NCBI GenBank assembly: GCA_030549495.1
Contig: JAUIRK010000819.1
Coordinates: forward strand, 548,501 to 612,500
Source: Nectonema munidae
Lineage: Eukaryota > Nematomorpha > Nectonematoida > Nectonematidae
Length of the DNA: 64,000 nt
Reading direction: 5' to 3'
The notes under the pieces: model-generated
Database searches by the model: none
Seen by the model: the letters and a program-made list of their open reading frames with translations, nothing else
Told to the model about the DNA's origin: nothing
In this document: positions 31,201 through 37,879 of the stretch, piece by piece
Layout of the letters: each line of letters starts with the position of its first letter
Numbering within the stretch: position 1 is the stretch's first letter
Program-made: the position numbers and the translations under genes

Positions 31201-33246
31201 TTACAATACTGAACCGTAACTAGTATTGGTCTGTGTGAATAAGAACATTCTGCATAAAATAAAAACGTCCTTTTTCTAATATTGCTATATAGAGGATGAA
31301 CTTTCAGGTTTTAATCAGACTTTTTTAACCCTTTTTAGGTAAAGCACCCCTTATAACTTATATTATTAAATTTTGGACTCCATCTTAAAAATATTTTGTA
31401 TGTCAATTAAATTCAGGCATGCAATGTGACATCAATAAAAAAGAGCACTTAGCACGGCACTTTTTTTAAAAAGCATATAAGATTTATTTAAAATGGGAAG
31501 ATTTCGTCTGTTTCTGCTCAAAAATTTGAAGTAGTCTTGAGCTAACCTTCTCGCGTTTGTGTTTAGAGCCGGTTAAAACCGGTCCTAGTGAGTCAGTTTG
31601 GCCAGATCCTTAATAAACGATCTTGTCCAGTCTATATATTATGAGGACCGTGGTTTAAACCGGTCTAGTCTTGAGTAAGGCATTGCGCTTATCATCTTTG
31701 ATCTTAATTTGTTTCTTTCTTTTGTTTTCATATAAACGTGGTAGCAAATGAGATCAAAGCTAGAAAAAAAAACTAAGTGTATTCAAATGCGTAAAAAAAA
31801 TAAGAATTTCATGAACAAAATATATAATATTGGCAAAACGAACCCAGTGCAATTAAAATTAATTTTAGTTAAAAAAAATACGATTTAAAAATTTAAATAA
31901 AAACACTCTATTTTAAATACATAACCTCATGTAAGTGGTATTATATCGATTAAAATATGTCGAAGTTACACTAAAATATTTATATCTAATCTTCATATTC
32001 AAAAACTTAGTAATGTAAATTTAAAATTTTTAAAACTACTTTGCATTTAGAACATGAGCAAATAATATTCATCTTTCATATGGCAATATTGAAAATGCTA
32101 AATTTTTTATTTTATACTAAATTTAAAATAACTTTTTGAAATTTTTATGTATGCAAATTTTTACAGTCATAAGAGTCGAGTTGGGTGTTTCCCAATCGTT
32201 TCCTACTCAGTGTCTCTTATATCAAATTCAATGAAACCCTGCTTACTTATAAAATATAATTTAATAGAACATCACTTCTTTCAGAATAAAGAAAAGGCAT
32301 AAAAACTTTAAAAAGGATTAAAGGACTTTTTTCTTATGTAAAATAAAATAGCCAAATTCCGTATACGTTCTCACCATTTATCATCCTCCGTTCCATGAGA
32401 CCGGTAAGTTAGCTTTGATATTACTGAAAATAATTCTAAATTGGCCACTTTCACACATATCAATACGCTTTCTTTTATTTACACCATTGAATTCTTTTTT
32501 TTACCATGCAGTATCTTAGCCGCTTCTGAATAGTCGGTCTAACTTTTTTTAATATTCAAAATTTATAGTTAATTATTTTATAAATTATATTATCCAAAAT
32601 ATTTCCTTGCTATAAAAAAATTACTTTTTATTTCTTAACTTTTAACATCGCTCTTAAGAATTGCAAACAGCTAGCTTTCACGTTACGAACCACTGTCCCA
32701 TTTAAATTAAACTCATGTTTTCATACCGCTGTATCAAGGCATACATTCTATATACGATGATTTGATTTTGCCAAAATTTTTAACTTTATAATTTTATTTT
32801 GTTTATAACGATACTAAATATTTTCATAACATGATTATTGTAATCAATGAGAAACGTCTTGATTGCTTTAAACGAATAATTAAAAGTAAATTGCATACCT
32901 TTAGATTGATTCCACAAAGCAGAGTGAAGAGTGCAGGAATGGCCAGCAACAAAGTTTGCTTCAGCGTCGCATGACCAATGAAAAAGAAGGGGCAAGCGGG
33001 AAGACAAGCAACACTCCCCTCTCCACCCCAAACTGCGTCTTCACAACTTGTCTAAGCGAGCACTCGGAACAAAACTTCACAGCTTCCAAGGCCAAACTCG
33101 ACAACACGCATCACAGCAACAACACTCACTCCAACGACTACTTCACGAAGCCACACTCCTTTCTCTCCAAGTCCTTTAAGTTCATGTCAAAATCATCTGC
33201 TAAAAAGCAACAAATGAAGGGTAGGAAGCGAGAGTCTTCAAACTAA
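1084..33246 (+). CDS. srGAP-like: Slit-Robo Rho GTPase-activating protein (srGAP) homologue, 3' thirteen exons
   Basis: Thirteen exons joined by GT-AG introns give 798 codons plus stop, with every junction in phase. Visible residues 1 to about 250 correspond to the second half of the F-BAR domain plus the following coiled region. The RhoGAP domain follows, with arginine finger GIFRISG (Arg near visible residue 368), the LLKLYFRDL lysine helix and YNLAVCFGPTLL. A Ser/Thr/Asn-rich tail closes the protein. srGAPs bend or sense membrane through F-BAR dimers and switch off Rac/Cdc42 in actin remodelling, cell adhesion and axon guidance. Exon-by-exon order agrees with remembered human srGAP1-3 sequence. 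The N-terminal F-BAR exons and promoter lie left of the window. Between RhoGAP and the tail, where vertebrates have an SH3, I find only a 28-nt micro-exon. Exon limits are by eye. ARHGAP4 is the main alternative, but the F-BAR to RhoGAP linker fits srGAP. Confidence 0.88.
1284..1304. repeat. (TG)n microsatellite
   Basis: An uninterrupted TG dinucleotide tract of about 10 units lies in the srGAP intron just after exon A. Confidence 0.95.
2456..2570 (+). mobile_element. piggyBac-type MITE, right end lost
   Basis: It begins CCCGTTATCGGGCAGAATAA right after a TTAA at 2452-2455. Its body is the reverse complement of the MITE at 21352-21480, sharing CAGACGATATCTAATGTAA and AACGCAGACGATTTTATTTT. 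The far end, expected to read TAATGGG then TTAA, has diverged or been lost after about 2560. Confidence 0.75.
4712..4840 (+). CDS. srGAP-like: srGAP exon B (F-BAR core)
   Basis: The acceptor is at 4710-4711 (tcaatttag) and the donor GTATCA is at 4841. The 43 codons contain SRNHYLTSLVATNSVIHKFY and end EDVSDIID. This matches human srGAP ARNEYLLALEATNASVFKYY and HDLSDLID almost residue for residue in pattern. Phase is 0-0, joining smoothly to the next exon, whose first residues CANTGFH match human CCDLGYH. Confidence 0.88.
4841..5936 (+). other. srGAP intron B-C
   Basis: AT-rich intron sequence. I see no repeat with recognisable ends and no coding signal. The open frame at 5513-5740 has no family resemblance and is taken as chance. 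Confidence 0.4.
5937..6158 (+). CDS. srGAP-like: srGAP exon C (end of F-BAR)
   Basis: The acceptor ttttag ends at 5936 and the donor GTACGG starts at 6159. The 74 codons read CANTGFHQNIVETFKSIVNA at the start, then a SINDSISRINPDSDKQ stretch matching human AIENAVENLDATSDKQ, then LPFKSDD matching the FEFQPHMGD region. Phase is 0-0. A minus-strand open frame at 5913-6299 overlaps this exon and the next and is an antisense shadow. Confidence 0.9.
6222..6548 (+). CDS. srGAP-like: srGAP exon D (linker coiled coil after F-BAR)
   Basis: Separated from exon C by a 63-nt intron that carries a stop in the host frame, so it is a real intron rather than read-through. The acceptor ttttttag ends at 6221 and the donor GTACAA starts at 6549. 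The 109 codons include RIQNLSTENEETWKTLESTE, matching human RLSTLKIENEEVKKTMEAT, then SITESVSSE matching SMESVKSTVSE. The exon ends NEIQAFYLK, matching QETEQFYFTK. Phase is 0-0. Confidence 0.92.
6549..7513 (+). other. srGAP intron D-E
   Basis: About 0.97 kb of AT-rich intron with no recognisable element or coding signal. Confidence 0.4.
7514..7717 (+). CDS. srGAP-like: srGAP exon E (pre-RhoGAP linker)
   Basis: The acceptor tttgcatag ends at 7513 and the donor GTAAGA starts at 7718. The 68 codons start KFEEFLKRKSIICRLQSKYE, matching human MKEYLEGRNLITKLQAKHD. It then has a proline-rich PDYYPPSD and ends NARLFGGTIDEYCL, matching the KLFNGSMEAFI segment found just before RhoGAP in srGAP isoforms. 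Phase is 0-0. Confidence 0.9.
7718..10263 (+). other. srGAP intron E-F
   Basis: About 2.5 kb of intron. It contains a Tigger-like short element at about 9508-9932. Otherwise it is AT-rich sequence with small pyrimidine-rich patches (9060-9160) and no coding signal I can support. Confidence 0.4.
9508..9932. mobile_element. Tigger/mariner-like MITE rich in GTTATAACGC motifs
   Basis: The right end, reverse-complemented, reads CAGTGTGGAACCGTTATAAC and is followed by TA at 9933-9934. The left end shares AACCGTTATAACGCGG, but its outermost bases have decayed, so the left limit is approximate. The repeated TTATAACGC words (9520-9570 and 9870-9925) are typical of pogo/Tigger ends. No transposase is inside. 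Confidence 0.6.
10264..10324 (+). CDS. srGAP-like: srGAP exon F (start of RhoGAP)
   Basis: The acceptor aattag ends at 10263 and the donor GTATTT starts at 10325. It encodes ATSQEIPFIVTSCIQFLNLY plus the first base of a Gly codon. This corresponds to DSGQAIPLVVESCIRFI at the start of the human RhoGAP domain. Phase is 0 in and 1 out, completed by GA at the start of the next exon. Confidence 0.88.
10325..11711 (+). other. srGAP intron F-G
   Basis: About 1.4 kb of intron. A dispersed-repeat piece at about 10580-10680 ends GATCCAACCCTG and resembles a second copy at 17195-17305. The 10790-11230 stretch is richer in GC and, on the minus strand, has interrupted open runs of unknown origin, perhaps an old transposase. 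Confidence 0.4.
11712..11789 (+). CDS. srGAP-like: srGAP exon G (arginine finger of RhoGAP)
   Basis: The acceptor atttag ends at 11711 and the donor GTATTT starts at 11790. With the carried G it reads GLHHQGIFRISGAQTDINEF and then KLAFEN. This matches human GLQHEGIFRVSGSQVEVNDI. The Arg in GIFR is the catalytic finger inserted into the GTPase active site. Phase is 1-1. Confidence 0.93.
13474..13589 (+). repeat. Dispersed repeat, copy 1 (inside Tigger)
   Basis: Starts GTTGTTGTTAGCCCCTAGAT and runs to AAGCAAGTACTCTCAGGA. About 110 bp match, in reverse complement, the copy at 30958-31074 with scattered differences. Its position inside the Tigger shows either that it inserted there or that it is part of the element's body. 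GATGAT-rich simple sequence lies on both sides. Confidence 0.6.
13865..14919 (+). pseudogene. Tigger/pogo transposase remnant
   Basis: The start ATG at 13865 gives MSSSKRKVLSLREKLNLLKK, a typical N-terminal psq-type helix-turn-helix, which ends quickly in a stop. Downstream in other frames come a CENP-B-type helix-turn-helix relic GWLTRWKERNNIVSKK (about 14150) and the DDE-core strand ERITVLLACNMVGNEELPPL (about 14300). A DNSTSHQG-type second acidic motif (about 14515) and PLDQGIIQNFK (about 14600) follow, then a C-terminal stretch at 14716-14919. Several frameshifts and stops break it, so it cannot make a transposase. Confidence 0.82.
15815..16031 (+). CDS. srGAP-like: srGAP exon H (RhoGAP core)
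   Basis: The acceptor gatatag ends at 15814 and the donor GTTCGT starts at 16032. With carried G it reads GENPLTVIKSSRQINCVSSL, then LKLYFRDLVQPLFP, matching human GVLKLYFRGLEHPLFP. The exon ends LTMR, split at Arg (phase 1 in, 2 out). The conserved Lys and Arg of LKLYFR help position the GTPase. Confidence 0.93.
16032..17486 (+). other. srGAP intron H-I
   Basis: About 1.45 kb. A possible short inverted-repeat element spans about 16460-16556: AACCCATTTTAATTC at the left and AAAATGGGTTAA at the right, piggyBac-like but without a clean left TTAA. A repeat piece at 17195-17305 resembles 10580-10680. No coding signal. Confidence 0.4.
17487..17619 (+). CDS. srGAP-like: srGAP exon I (RhoGAP core, helices to FGP motif)
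   Basis: The acceptor tttttag ends at 17486 and the donor GTTATA starts at 17620. It reads YLFAFLSHLSEFSDENMMDG, then YNLAVCFGPTLL, very close to human YLFAFLNHLSQFSEENMMDP and YNLAICFGPSLM. The Asn and FGP signature residues of RhoGAP domains are kept. Phase is 2-0. Confidence 0.95.
19025..19130 (+). mobile_element. hAT element end, partner end not found
   Basis: CAGTGATTCTCAACCGGGGT followed by CCATAAGTACCTGGTGGTCC is a characteristic hAT 5' end. No matching inverted end was seen within the next kilobase, so only a fragment can be called. The right limit is arbitrary. Confidence 0.5.
19387..20165 (-). pseudogene. LINE (non-LTR) reverse transcriptase C-terminal end
   Basis: Reading on the minus strand, 20165 to about 19574 encodes VHKRCSGLSVPLSRAKNFIC, then FCYLGHVLTRDGEIEKTV and RNRAGWKKFNDIAGV. 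After a frame change near 19875 it gives LYKSCVRSVMCYGAECWPMK, EMRMLRIMCG and HRVRWLGHLERMDPQRL. This is the standard C-terminal tail of RTE/CR1-type LINE reverse transcriptases. The minus-strand 3' end runs into a GATGATGATGA tail at 19387-19400. It is 5'-truncated, as LINE copies usually are, and the catalytic centre is not included. Confidence 0.82.
20440..20515 (+). mobile_element. Tigger-like element end, fragment
   Basis: TA followed by CAGTGAAACCTGTCTGTTGA resembles the ends of the Tigger at 22841-24806 (CAGTCAAACCTGTCTATAGC). No facing end was found nearby. The right limit is approximate. Confidence 0.45.
20798..21000. other. Homopolymer-rich patch
   Basis: Runs of T (up to 18), A, G and C follow one another without ordinary intervening sequence, ending in a purine-rich GGAGGGGGAAGAAAGGGGGA block. 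It looks unlike the surrounding intron. It may be a low-complexity tract or a poor-consensus assembly segment. Confidence 0.6.
21352..21480 (-). mobile_element. piggyBac-type MITE, 129 bp
   Basis: Flanked by TTAA on both sides (21348-21351 and 21481-21484). Left end CCCATTAATGCCCAATG; right end reverse-complemented CCCGTTAACGACCAGAATAA. The interior shares AACGCAGGCGATTTTATTTT with the partial copy at 2456. No coding capacity. TTAA targets and CCC-starting ends are the hallmark of piggyBac elements. Confidence 0.82.
21692..21822 (+). mobile_element. piggyBac-type MITE, 131 bp
   Basis: Flanked by TTAA at 21688-21691 and 21823-21826. Left end CCCATTAAGCACC; right end reverse-complemented CCCATTAAGTCCCAATGC. 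It shares the CAGACGA-ATCTAA and AACGCAGACGATTTATTTT words with the two other MITEs, so it is a diverged member of the same family. It lies only 208 bp from the neighbouring MITE. Confidence 0.8.
21962..22190 (+). CDS. srGAP-like: srGAP exon J (end of RhoGAP plus acidic linker)
   Basis: The acceptor actttag ends at 21961 and the donor GTAATC starts at 22191. The first residues TLIIELVRSIIVENEAIF match human AHVNELIKTIIIQHENIF at the C-terminal RhoGAP helix. After that comes a basic patch and then the acidic, Ser-rich stretch MIDSEDDSSDYENG. Phase is 0 in, 1 out. Human proteins enter the SH3 domain roughly 40 residues after this point. Confidence 0.85.
22612..22793 (-). mobile_element. tRNA-derived SINE, copy 1
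   Basis: On the minus strand it starts GGCGGCTGGTGGCATTGTGG then TTAGACCCCAGGATTTCATT. The TGGCATTGTGGTTAGA part fits a tRNA A box. The body carries a conserved block, GACATCAAGAAGGACATCTA in this copy, that recurs at 30396-30655, ending in a CACACA-rich 3' part. Two copies in opposite halves of the same gene indicate an amplified family. The B box is poor in this copy. Confidence 0.65.
22841..24806 (-). mobile_element. Tigger/pogo DNA transposon, degraded, minus strand
   Basis: Left end CAGTCAAACCTGTCTATAGC; right end reverse-complemented CAGTCAAACCTGCTTTAACG. Subterminal sequence repeats the ACCTGTGAATAGC motif near both ends. TA precedes the left end (22839-22840); the right flank no longer shows TA. 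Length is 1966 bp. The transposase relic reads opposite to the host gene. It belongs to a different subfamily from the Tigger at 13290, whose ends are CAGTGnACTTTCG. Confidence 0.85.
23400..24180 (-). pseudogene. Tigger transposase remnant (DDE core and C-terminus)
   Basis: Minus-strand reading, from right to left, gives KRPMLIGKSFKSRCF, WDDKQSF, then LDNASCHPRLE (second catalytic Asp) and LVFLPPNTSSIIQPMDQGII (third acidic region). HAVKLNFRKRQLHGIISRMK and DLLHAIYWLHE followed by ADTIQKCFQRCGV come next. These are the ordered motifs of Tigger transposases. Stops and frame changes separate several of them, and the N-terminal DNA-binding helices are missing. The element's 24180-24806 part is not recognisably coding. 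Confidence 0.82.
26032..26059 (+). CDS. srGAP-like: srGAP candidate 28-nt micro-exon
   Basis: The acceptor cttttta-G ends at 26031 after a pyrimidine-rich tract, and the donor GTAATT starts at 26060. The 28 nt are exactly what is needed to convert the outgoing phase 1 of exon J to the incoming phase 2 of exon L. The join reads DIEKCRINTS without a stop. There is no homology support. The call rests on splice signals and phase alone, so another exon elsewhere in the 7.5-kb gap could replace it. Confidence 0.5.
27611..27862. repeat. Inverted repeat with 90-bp arms
   Basis: The left arm (27611-27700, starting AATCAAAATAATATTCTGTA) is mirrored by the right arm (27773-27862, ending CAGAATTTTATTTTGATT) with only a few mismatches. 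A 72-bp spacer lies between. The innermost arm sequence includes TATATCGTTG-TCTCCCGTTA. A further direct piece of the right arm recurs at about 27971-28010, leading into the tandem array. It could form a long hairpin in RNA of this intron. Confidence 0.88.
28073..29110. repeat. 139-bp tandem repeat (minisatellite), about 7.5 copies
   Basis: The word AGGTAATAACTTATGTAACA recurs at 28073, 28195, 28332, 28471, 28610, 28749, 28888 and 29027. Five successive spacings are exactly 139 bp; the first two are 122 and 137. Each unit contains two related subrepeats, ACAGGTTGGAGATGAACCAT and ACAGGTTGGAAATGAACCAT. The central units are nearly identical, while the edges are diverged, as expected of unequal exchange. 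Confidence 0.95.
29716..30007 (+). CDS. srGAP-like: srGAP exon L (Ser/Thr-rich C-terminal tail)
   Basis: The acceptor tttcctag ends at 29715 and the donor GTAATT starts at 30008. The segment is visibly more GC-rich than its surroundings, as coding sequence should be here. It encodes a disordered tail with PKPVSSIASTSSISSTPPVF and a possible basic phosphorylation-site region FQRRASN. That composition resembles the Ser/Pro-rich tail of srGAPs, although residue-level alignment is not possible. Phase is 2 in, 0 out. Confidence 0.78.
30396..30655 (-). mobile_element. tRNA-derived SINE, copy 2
   Basis: On the minus strand it reads GGGCGCTGGTGGTTAGACGC (A-box-like), then GAGTTTGATTCACGATG (B-box-like, close to GGTTCGATTCC). 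The conserved body GATGTCAGGAAGGGCATCCG follows, then AAGAAATGCAGCACTGTCCA and a CACACA-bearing end. It matches copy 1 at 22612-22793 and is longer by about 75 bp in its head region. CAAGGGTGG-like words at both edges (30400 and 30652) may mark a target duplication. Confidence 0.7.
30958..31074 (-). repeat. Dispersed repeat, copy 2
   Basis: Reverse-complement match to 13474-13589, including AACAAAACTTTGTTTTGAAC and ACTCATATAGAGATAGTA. The shared end GGGGCTAACAACAACAAC varies to GGGGCTACCAACAACAAC here. No termini or target duplications were identified. Confidence 0.6.
31565..31667. mobile_element. Small MITE-like inverted-repeat element
   Basis: The left side AGAGCCGGTTAAAACCGGTC and the reverse complement of the right side AGACCGGTTTAAACCACGGT form imperfect inverted repeats of about 22 bp around an ordinary 55-bp centre. 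The GC content is higher than in the flanks. Superfamily and target duplication are unclear. Confidence 0.45.
32905..33246 (+). CDS. srGAP-like: srGAP terminal exon and stop
   Basis: The acceptor cctttag ends at 32904 and the stop TAA is at 33244-33246. The 113 codons are GC-rich for the region and hydrophilic: IDSTKQSEECRNGQQQSLLQ at the start, many Ser/Asn/His, and a basic end SSAKKQQMKGRKRESSN. Phase 0 matches exon L. No domain is recognised. It is called a tail exon by position, composition and phase. A polyadenylation signal lies 316 nt downstream. Confidence 0.75.
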   Translation: MDSTKQSEECRNGQQQSLLQRRMTNEKEGASGKTSNTPLSTPNCVFTTCLSEHSEQNFTASKAKLDNTHHSNNTHSNDYFTKPHSFLSKSFKFMSKSSAKKQQMKGRKRESSN

Positions 33247-35718
33247 GAAAAACCCATCGTCTTCCCTTGCCGCAAATATTCTTATTTGTAATGAGCGTAA
33301 ATTTTGTATTATCTTTGTTATTGTTATAGATCATATCATATTGTTTAAATATCTTTTTTAATAACTGGAAGTATTTTTAAATGTTCTCTGCTTGCTAAAA
33401 ATAGTAATGCGCACGTCAACGGGGTAAAATGCTAATGAATGCTGATCAACAGCGCTTTTTATACGAAATATTATCCACGTCTATCTCTCTGTGTTTACCT
33501 GCGAACGTAAGCAGAATATTTTTACAAATCAATCACACAAAATTTATTTACCTGGTGCTTCAATAAAACTCTTCCATTTTGTGATATTTTGCCACTTTTG
33601 TAATTCAGTCTTCTTGTAACACAGCGCGCTTTTATACTGAAAAACATCACTCGCAATCACTTTTTACTACAGACGTGTTTTTGCTGCTCTTTTTAAAACG
33701 CCAATATAATATTCCTATTTATATATTTGTCAAATAAGCATTTGAATGTGTATTTATTTCTATATGTTAATGTGCAACCATTTCTTACTATTGATATTTT
33801 GGTCATTTTTATCCTTTTCAAGTATGCTGTGTAAGATAAGGTTATGATGACATAATTTTAGTTTTGCCTTTTAAATTATTTATCTACTTCACAGCATTTT
33901 CTTCCATCCCTACTCATCTGTGTATACAACTCGGCTGCTGCAAGCATAATCTCGATATAATGTATACGTGTTATTCAATTTACGCAATCTCACCCTATTT
34001 TTGTTAATAAATAAATAATGGAATGGTTTGATCTTTGATCTTAGATAACAGAGACATCTTACGTTTCATACTAATATTGATCAGACTTTTAAAAACAACA
34101 GCCTAGAGATAGATATAATCTTAACGCAAACGCTCTCAATTAGGTGAGGAAACTTGATATCTATTTGTTTTCTTGAGTCTAGCTATGTCAGAATCAGATC
34201 GCGAGAATATCTTGGCGTAAAAACCTTTGGAGAGGAAGAAAACCAGGATAAAAATGCGTCACAATGGAATGTAGCTTGCTCCTAAATATAAAAGATATCA
34301 TTATGAATCAGGCATGATAAAAATGAAGTATGAAAAAATAGTTGGCAAAACTTTGTTAATTTTCATTTATTTGTAAATATATAAAATTTATCGAATGTAA
34401 TTTCTGTACAAAGTTATAGGAAAATTGGCCATTTTTATACTGAATTTTGAGACACAAAAAAGGCGTTTATTTGTTTGAATCGATTTTTTTCTAATAAAAA
34501 AAGCTTATTTAATCATTTATATGACGTATCTCTCAAAAATATAATATGAGTATTGAATATGCAATACAAAATTTATTTAACTTACATTTTCAGGTATTCT
34601 AAAGTCATTGTTGATACTTATTTTTAAACTATAATGCATTGAATTTGTCTGAATTATTCAAAAATAAAGAGTTTTTTTTTATTGATTTTAACTATATTTT
34701 CAACATTTTTTTTGAAAATGTTTCCTGACTAATAAACTTAATTACACATTCGACAATGTTGGAGTAGTTTTTTTTTAAATTTGTCCTTGCTAAAAATATT
34801 TTCAACGCATTGAAGCTTTCGATTTCAAGAATAATTCTAGTTTGTGTCCTGTGTTGTAATAGCAGATGTATAACAGATTTTTAACCATAAAACATAATTT
34901 ACTTTGTATGCAAATAAATTACCAAGAAATTTTTATGAATATAAACTAGATTTAGTATTATCTAGTTCATCCTTAATTCATTCAGAAAATCGCTTTTATA
35001 AACAAGTATTTTGAATAAAAAGGCATTTTTGAGTTAAAATTCAAAAGAATTGAAAACTTTTTCTTACAAGATGAAAATATGAACTTTTTGGAATTTTGAA
35101 ACTTTTGCTTTTTTTCACAGACGTTAATAAAAAACTTAAAAAAAACTTCATAAATTTCTCATCAAAATAATTTCAAGGACGTACAATAAATACATTTTTT
35201 ATCTCCTAATTTTAAGAACCTTTTGAAAAAATTTAATCAGAAAAAAAATAGATCTGTTGCTTTAAATATTTCTAAAAGTATGATGGATTAAGAATTAAAA
35301 GGTTAAAATATACTAGGCATAATGAAGTATCGCCTCTAAATTTTCTTGGAAATCTCCAAAATGTTAATTTGTTTTACACGATACATCAATTTTTTACAGG
35401 AAGTATAAATTTCTTTCAGAAAAAGTTTCCAAACTTTAATACTTTGACTGTTTTCTAAAGACAAAAAATTGTTTGGATTCTGGTTTTGCGCTACATTGAA
35501 AATTGAAAAAAAAAACCATTTCAAAAGTCTCAAATGTTAGAGATTACATGCATCATTTAAAACATCTCCCTTCAAAAATGGCCTTGACTCCTTTCAATAT
35601 GAGATTTTGAGCAAAAAATAGGATCAAAAATATGCTTTATAAATGAAGAAAGAGGATCAGAATGTATGATGTTCGAGCCTGATAAACGATACTAATATTT
35701 TATCATGATTGCTTTTAA
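33247..35718. other. srGAP 3' region and intergenic DNA
   Basis: After the srGAP stop this is 3' UTR to roughly 33.6 kb, then AT-rich intergenic sequence. I see no transposon ends, no coding signal and no RNA gene here. Confidence 0.5.
33562..33567 (+). terminator. Candidate polyadenylation signal of srGAP
   Basis: AATAAA lies 316 nt after the srGAP stop codon, within cttcaataaaactc. Such hexamers are common in AT-rich DNA, so only its position supports the call. Further AATAAA hexamers lie near 34008. Confidence 0.4.
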
Positions 35719-36099
35719 CCCTATTAGTGCTGGGGCGGGGGGGGGGCGTAAAACGCCCCCCTTCACTAAAAAATTAATTGTAGAAAATTGGCTGAATCGT
35801 ATCCCTTCAAATTTTGTGACTTTTCCTAAAATCGCTAGCTGCATCTTTTGAAACCATTTTCATGGTAGTTGAATGACCCCTTCATGTTCAAAGCTGTCAA
35901 TCAAAAATTAAAATTTTTCAGCAAAATTTTGACATTATCTGTACTTAACCTTATAACTTAGGATCTATATTATATAATACCCTGAAAATTTATAATTATA
36001 TACAGTTTGGAACGCATAACACTTTATATATTTAATTTTTTCAATAATCATGGCTACTTTTTAGAAAATGTCAATCAAAATTTTGATTGATCAAAAATA

Positions 36100-36960
36100 T
36101 ATCTAATAAAATATACCTTCAAATTTAACATAAAATATATGTTTTTATACTAAATCGGTCATGCTGTTTTCATTTCTGGACTCATTTTTTACATTTAGGA
36201 TTTGAAAATACCTATAAGTGTTAATCTAATTTGCGGTTTACTTCTAAAAATTAAATCCAAAAACATTCATTCAAATTTTACAATTAAATATATGTTTTTA
36301 TACCAAATCAACCATGCTAGTTTCATTTATGGACTCAATTTTTGCAGTTTGAATTTGAAAATACATATAAGTTTCAATTAAATTTGCGTTTAGTTCTAAA
36401 ATTTGTTTTTATAGCAAATAGATCATGATGATTTCATTTCTAAACACAGTTTTCGCATTTAGAGGTTTTACTGCTAGTGTCAATCAAATTTGCAGTTTAT
36501 GTCTGAAAACTATATCCCAAAATATTCTCTCTAATTTTACATGAAATATATGTTTTTATACCAATTCGACCATGATAATTTTTATTTCTGAAATCATTTT
36601 TTGCATTTAGAGGTTTTAAATGTCTGAAAGTGTCAAACAAATTTTCGATTTACGTCTAATGTCTACAGAAGTATTTTTGAAATTTAAATAAAATATCTGT
36701 TTTTATGTTAAATGGAAGATGGTGGTTTCATTTTTGGACTCAGGTTTGGCATTTATGGTTTTAAAATATCTGAAAGCTTGAATCAGATTTGCGGTTTACT
36801 TCTAGATACTGTCTTCAAAAATATTTACAAAAAAATAAAATATCTGTTTTATACCAAATCGACTATGCTTATTTTATTTCTGTACTGGATTTTGGATAAT
36901 ACAGTTAAAAAATATCTCGAAGTGGCAATTGAATTAGTAATGTATGCCTGGAAATCAGTT
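36100..36960. repeat. Diverged tandem repeat, unit about 145 bp, about 6 copies
   Basis: The phrase ATATGTTTTTATACCAAATC, with variants, recurs near 36137, 36290, 36403, 36547, 36695 and 36838. Each is followed by CATG-TGATTTCATTTCTGGAC and then a TTTGCGGTTTACTTCTA phrase. Spacings vary from 113 to 153 bp and copies differ by many substitutions, so the array is old. It lies inside the piggyBac-type element. The open frame at 36712-36966 is a by-product of the repeats. Confidence 0.8.
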
Positions 36961-37879
36961 CTGTAAAAAAATTTCAAAAATGGCTGCATATTAAATATTA
37001 AAAAGGTATATAGTAAAAATAAACTTTTTTTTTTTGTATATTTTGGCTTATAATACTTTCTACAATCATCTTGAGTATGAAATATTTATTAAAAAAAATA
37101 AAACGTATTATAAAATCTTTTGAAAATTTGTATAAGAGAAGGAACCAAGTTGAAAACTAATTGAAAAGAGAACATGTGATCAAAACAAATAATTAAAAAA
37201 AAATATGTATCTTTACTAAATGGAAGATCTACCATGTTCTAATGAACTAGGAAGTGGTTTAATTATATACTTCAAAAAACATTTTGACTGAAAAAGAAGT
37301 TCCTCTTTTACAAATGAAAAATATTTAAATCTATAGCTTATCATCTAGGATTACAGTTAACATTTAGCTAAGATGGATAGGAAATCTGAAAATTTAGAAT
37401 AGGTCAGATTTATCAAAAATGGCACAGATGCCAATGTGTGAGAATTTAGTCACTATCAAGATATTTTTAATTTAAATTGAATTTGTCCATCTTTTTCCTT
37501 TTGTGTCAAAGAAGTAATTTTTTAGATGAAGAACGTTGACAACTTTTTGTAATTGAACAATCAACATCACGAATGATTCATCAGAAAAAAACATTTGAAA
37601 TGAGATTGGTTGACAAATATTCAGGCCTGAGAGGAAAAAGTAATTTTATCCTTATAAAAAAATGTTCGAACACACGTTGAAGAATATAAATTTCTAATGA
37701 AAAAAGAGCTACCAAGAAAGGATCATCATAGAATGAATACCAAAATTACATACTATAAATTATAATATGACGTAGAGACTACGAGCCGATAACGAATATT
37801 TAGAGTGAATTAAACACCCAAAGTTGGTTTATTAAATAAATTAAGAAAATAATTACCAGAGAAAACTGCAAGTCGAAGT

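Larger units (their letters stand above)
30008..32904 (+). other. srGAP intron L-M
   Basis: About 2.9 kb. It contains a SINE copy (30396-30655), the inverted dispersed repeat (30958-31074) and a small MITE-like element (31565-31667). The remainder (31700-32900) is AT-rich without recognisable content. Confidence 0.5.

Noticed and set aside
36712-36966. 84-codon frame inside the 145-bp array
   Set aside because: It is built from diverged repeat units and has no protein-like conservation between units.
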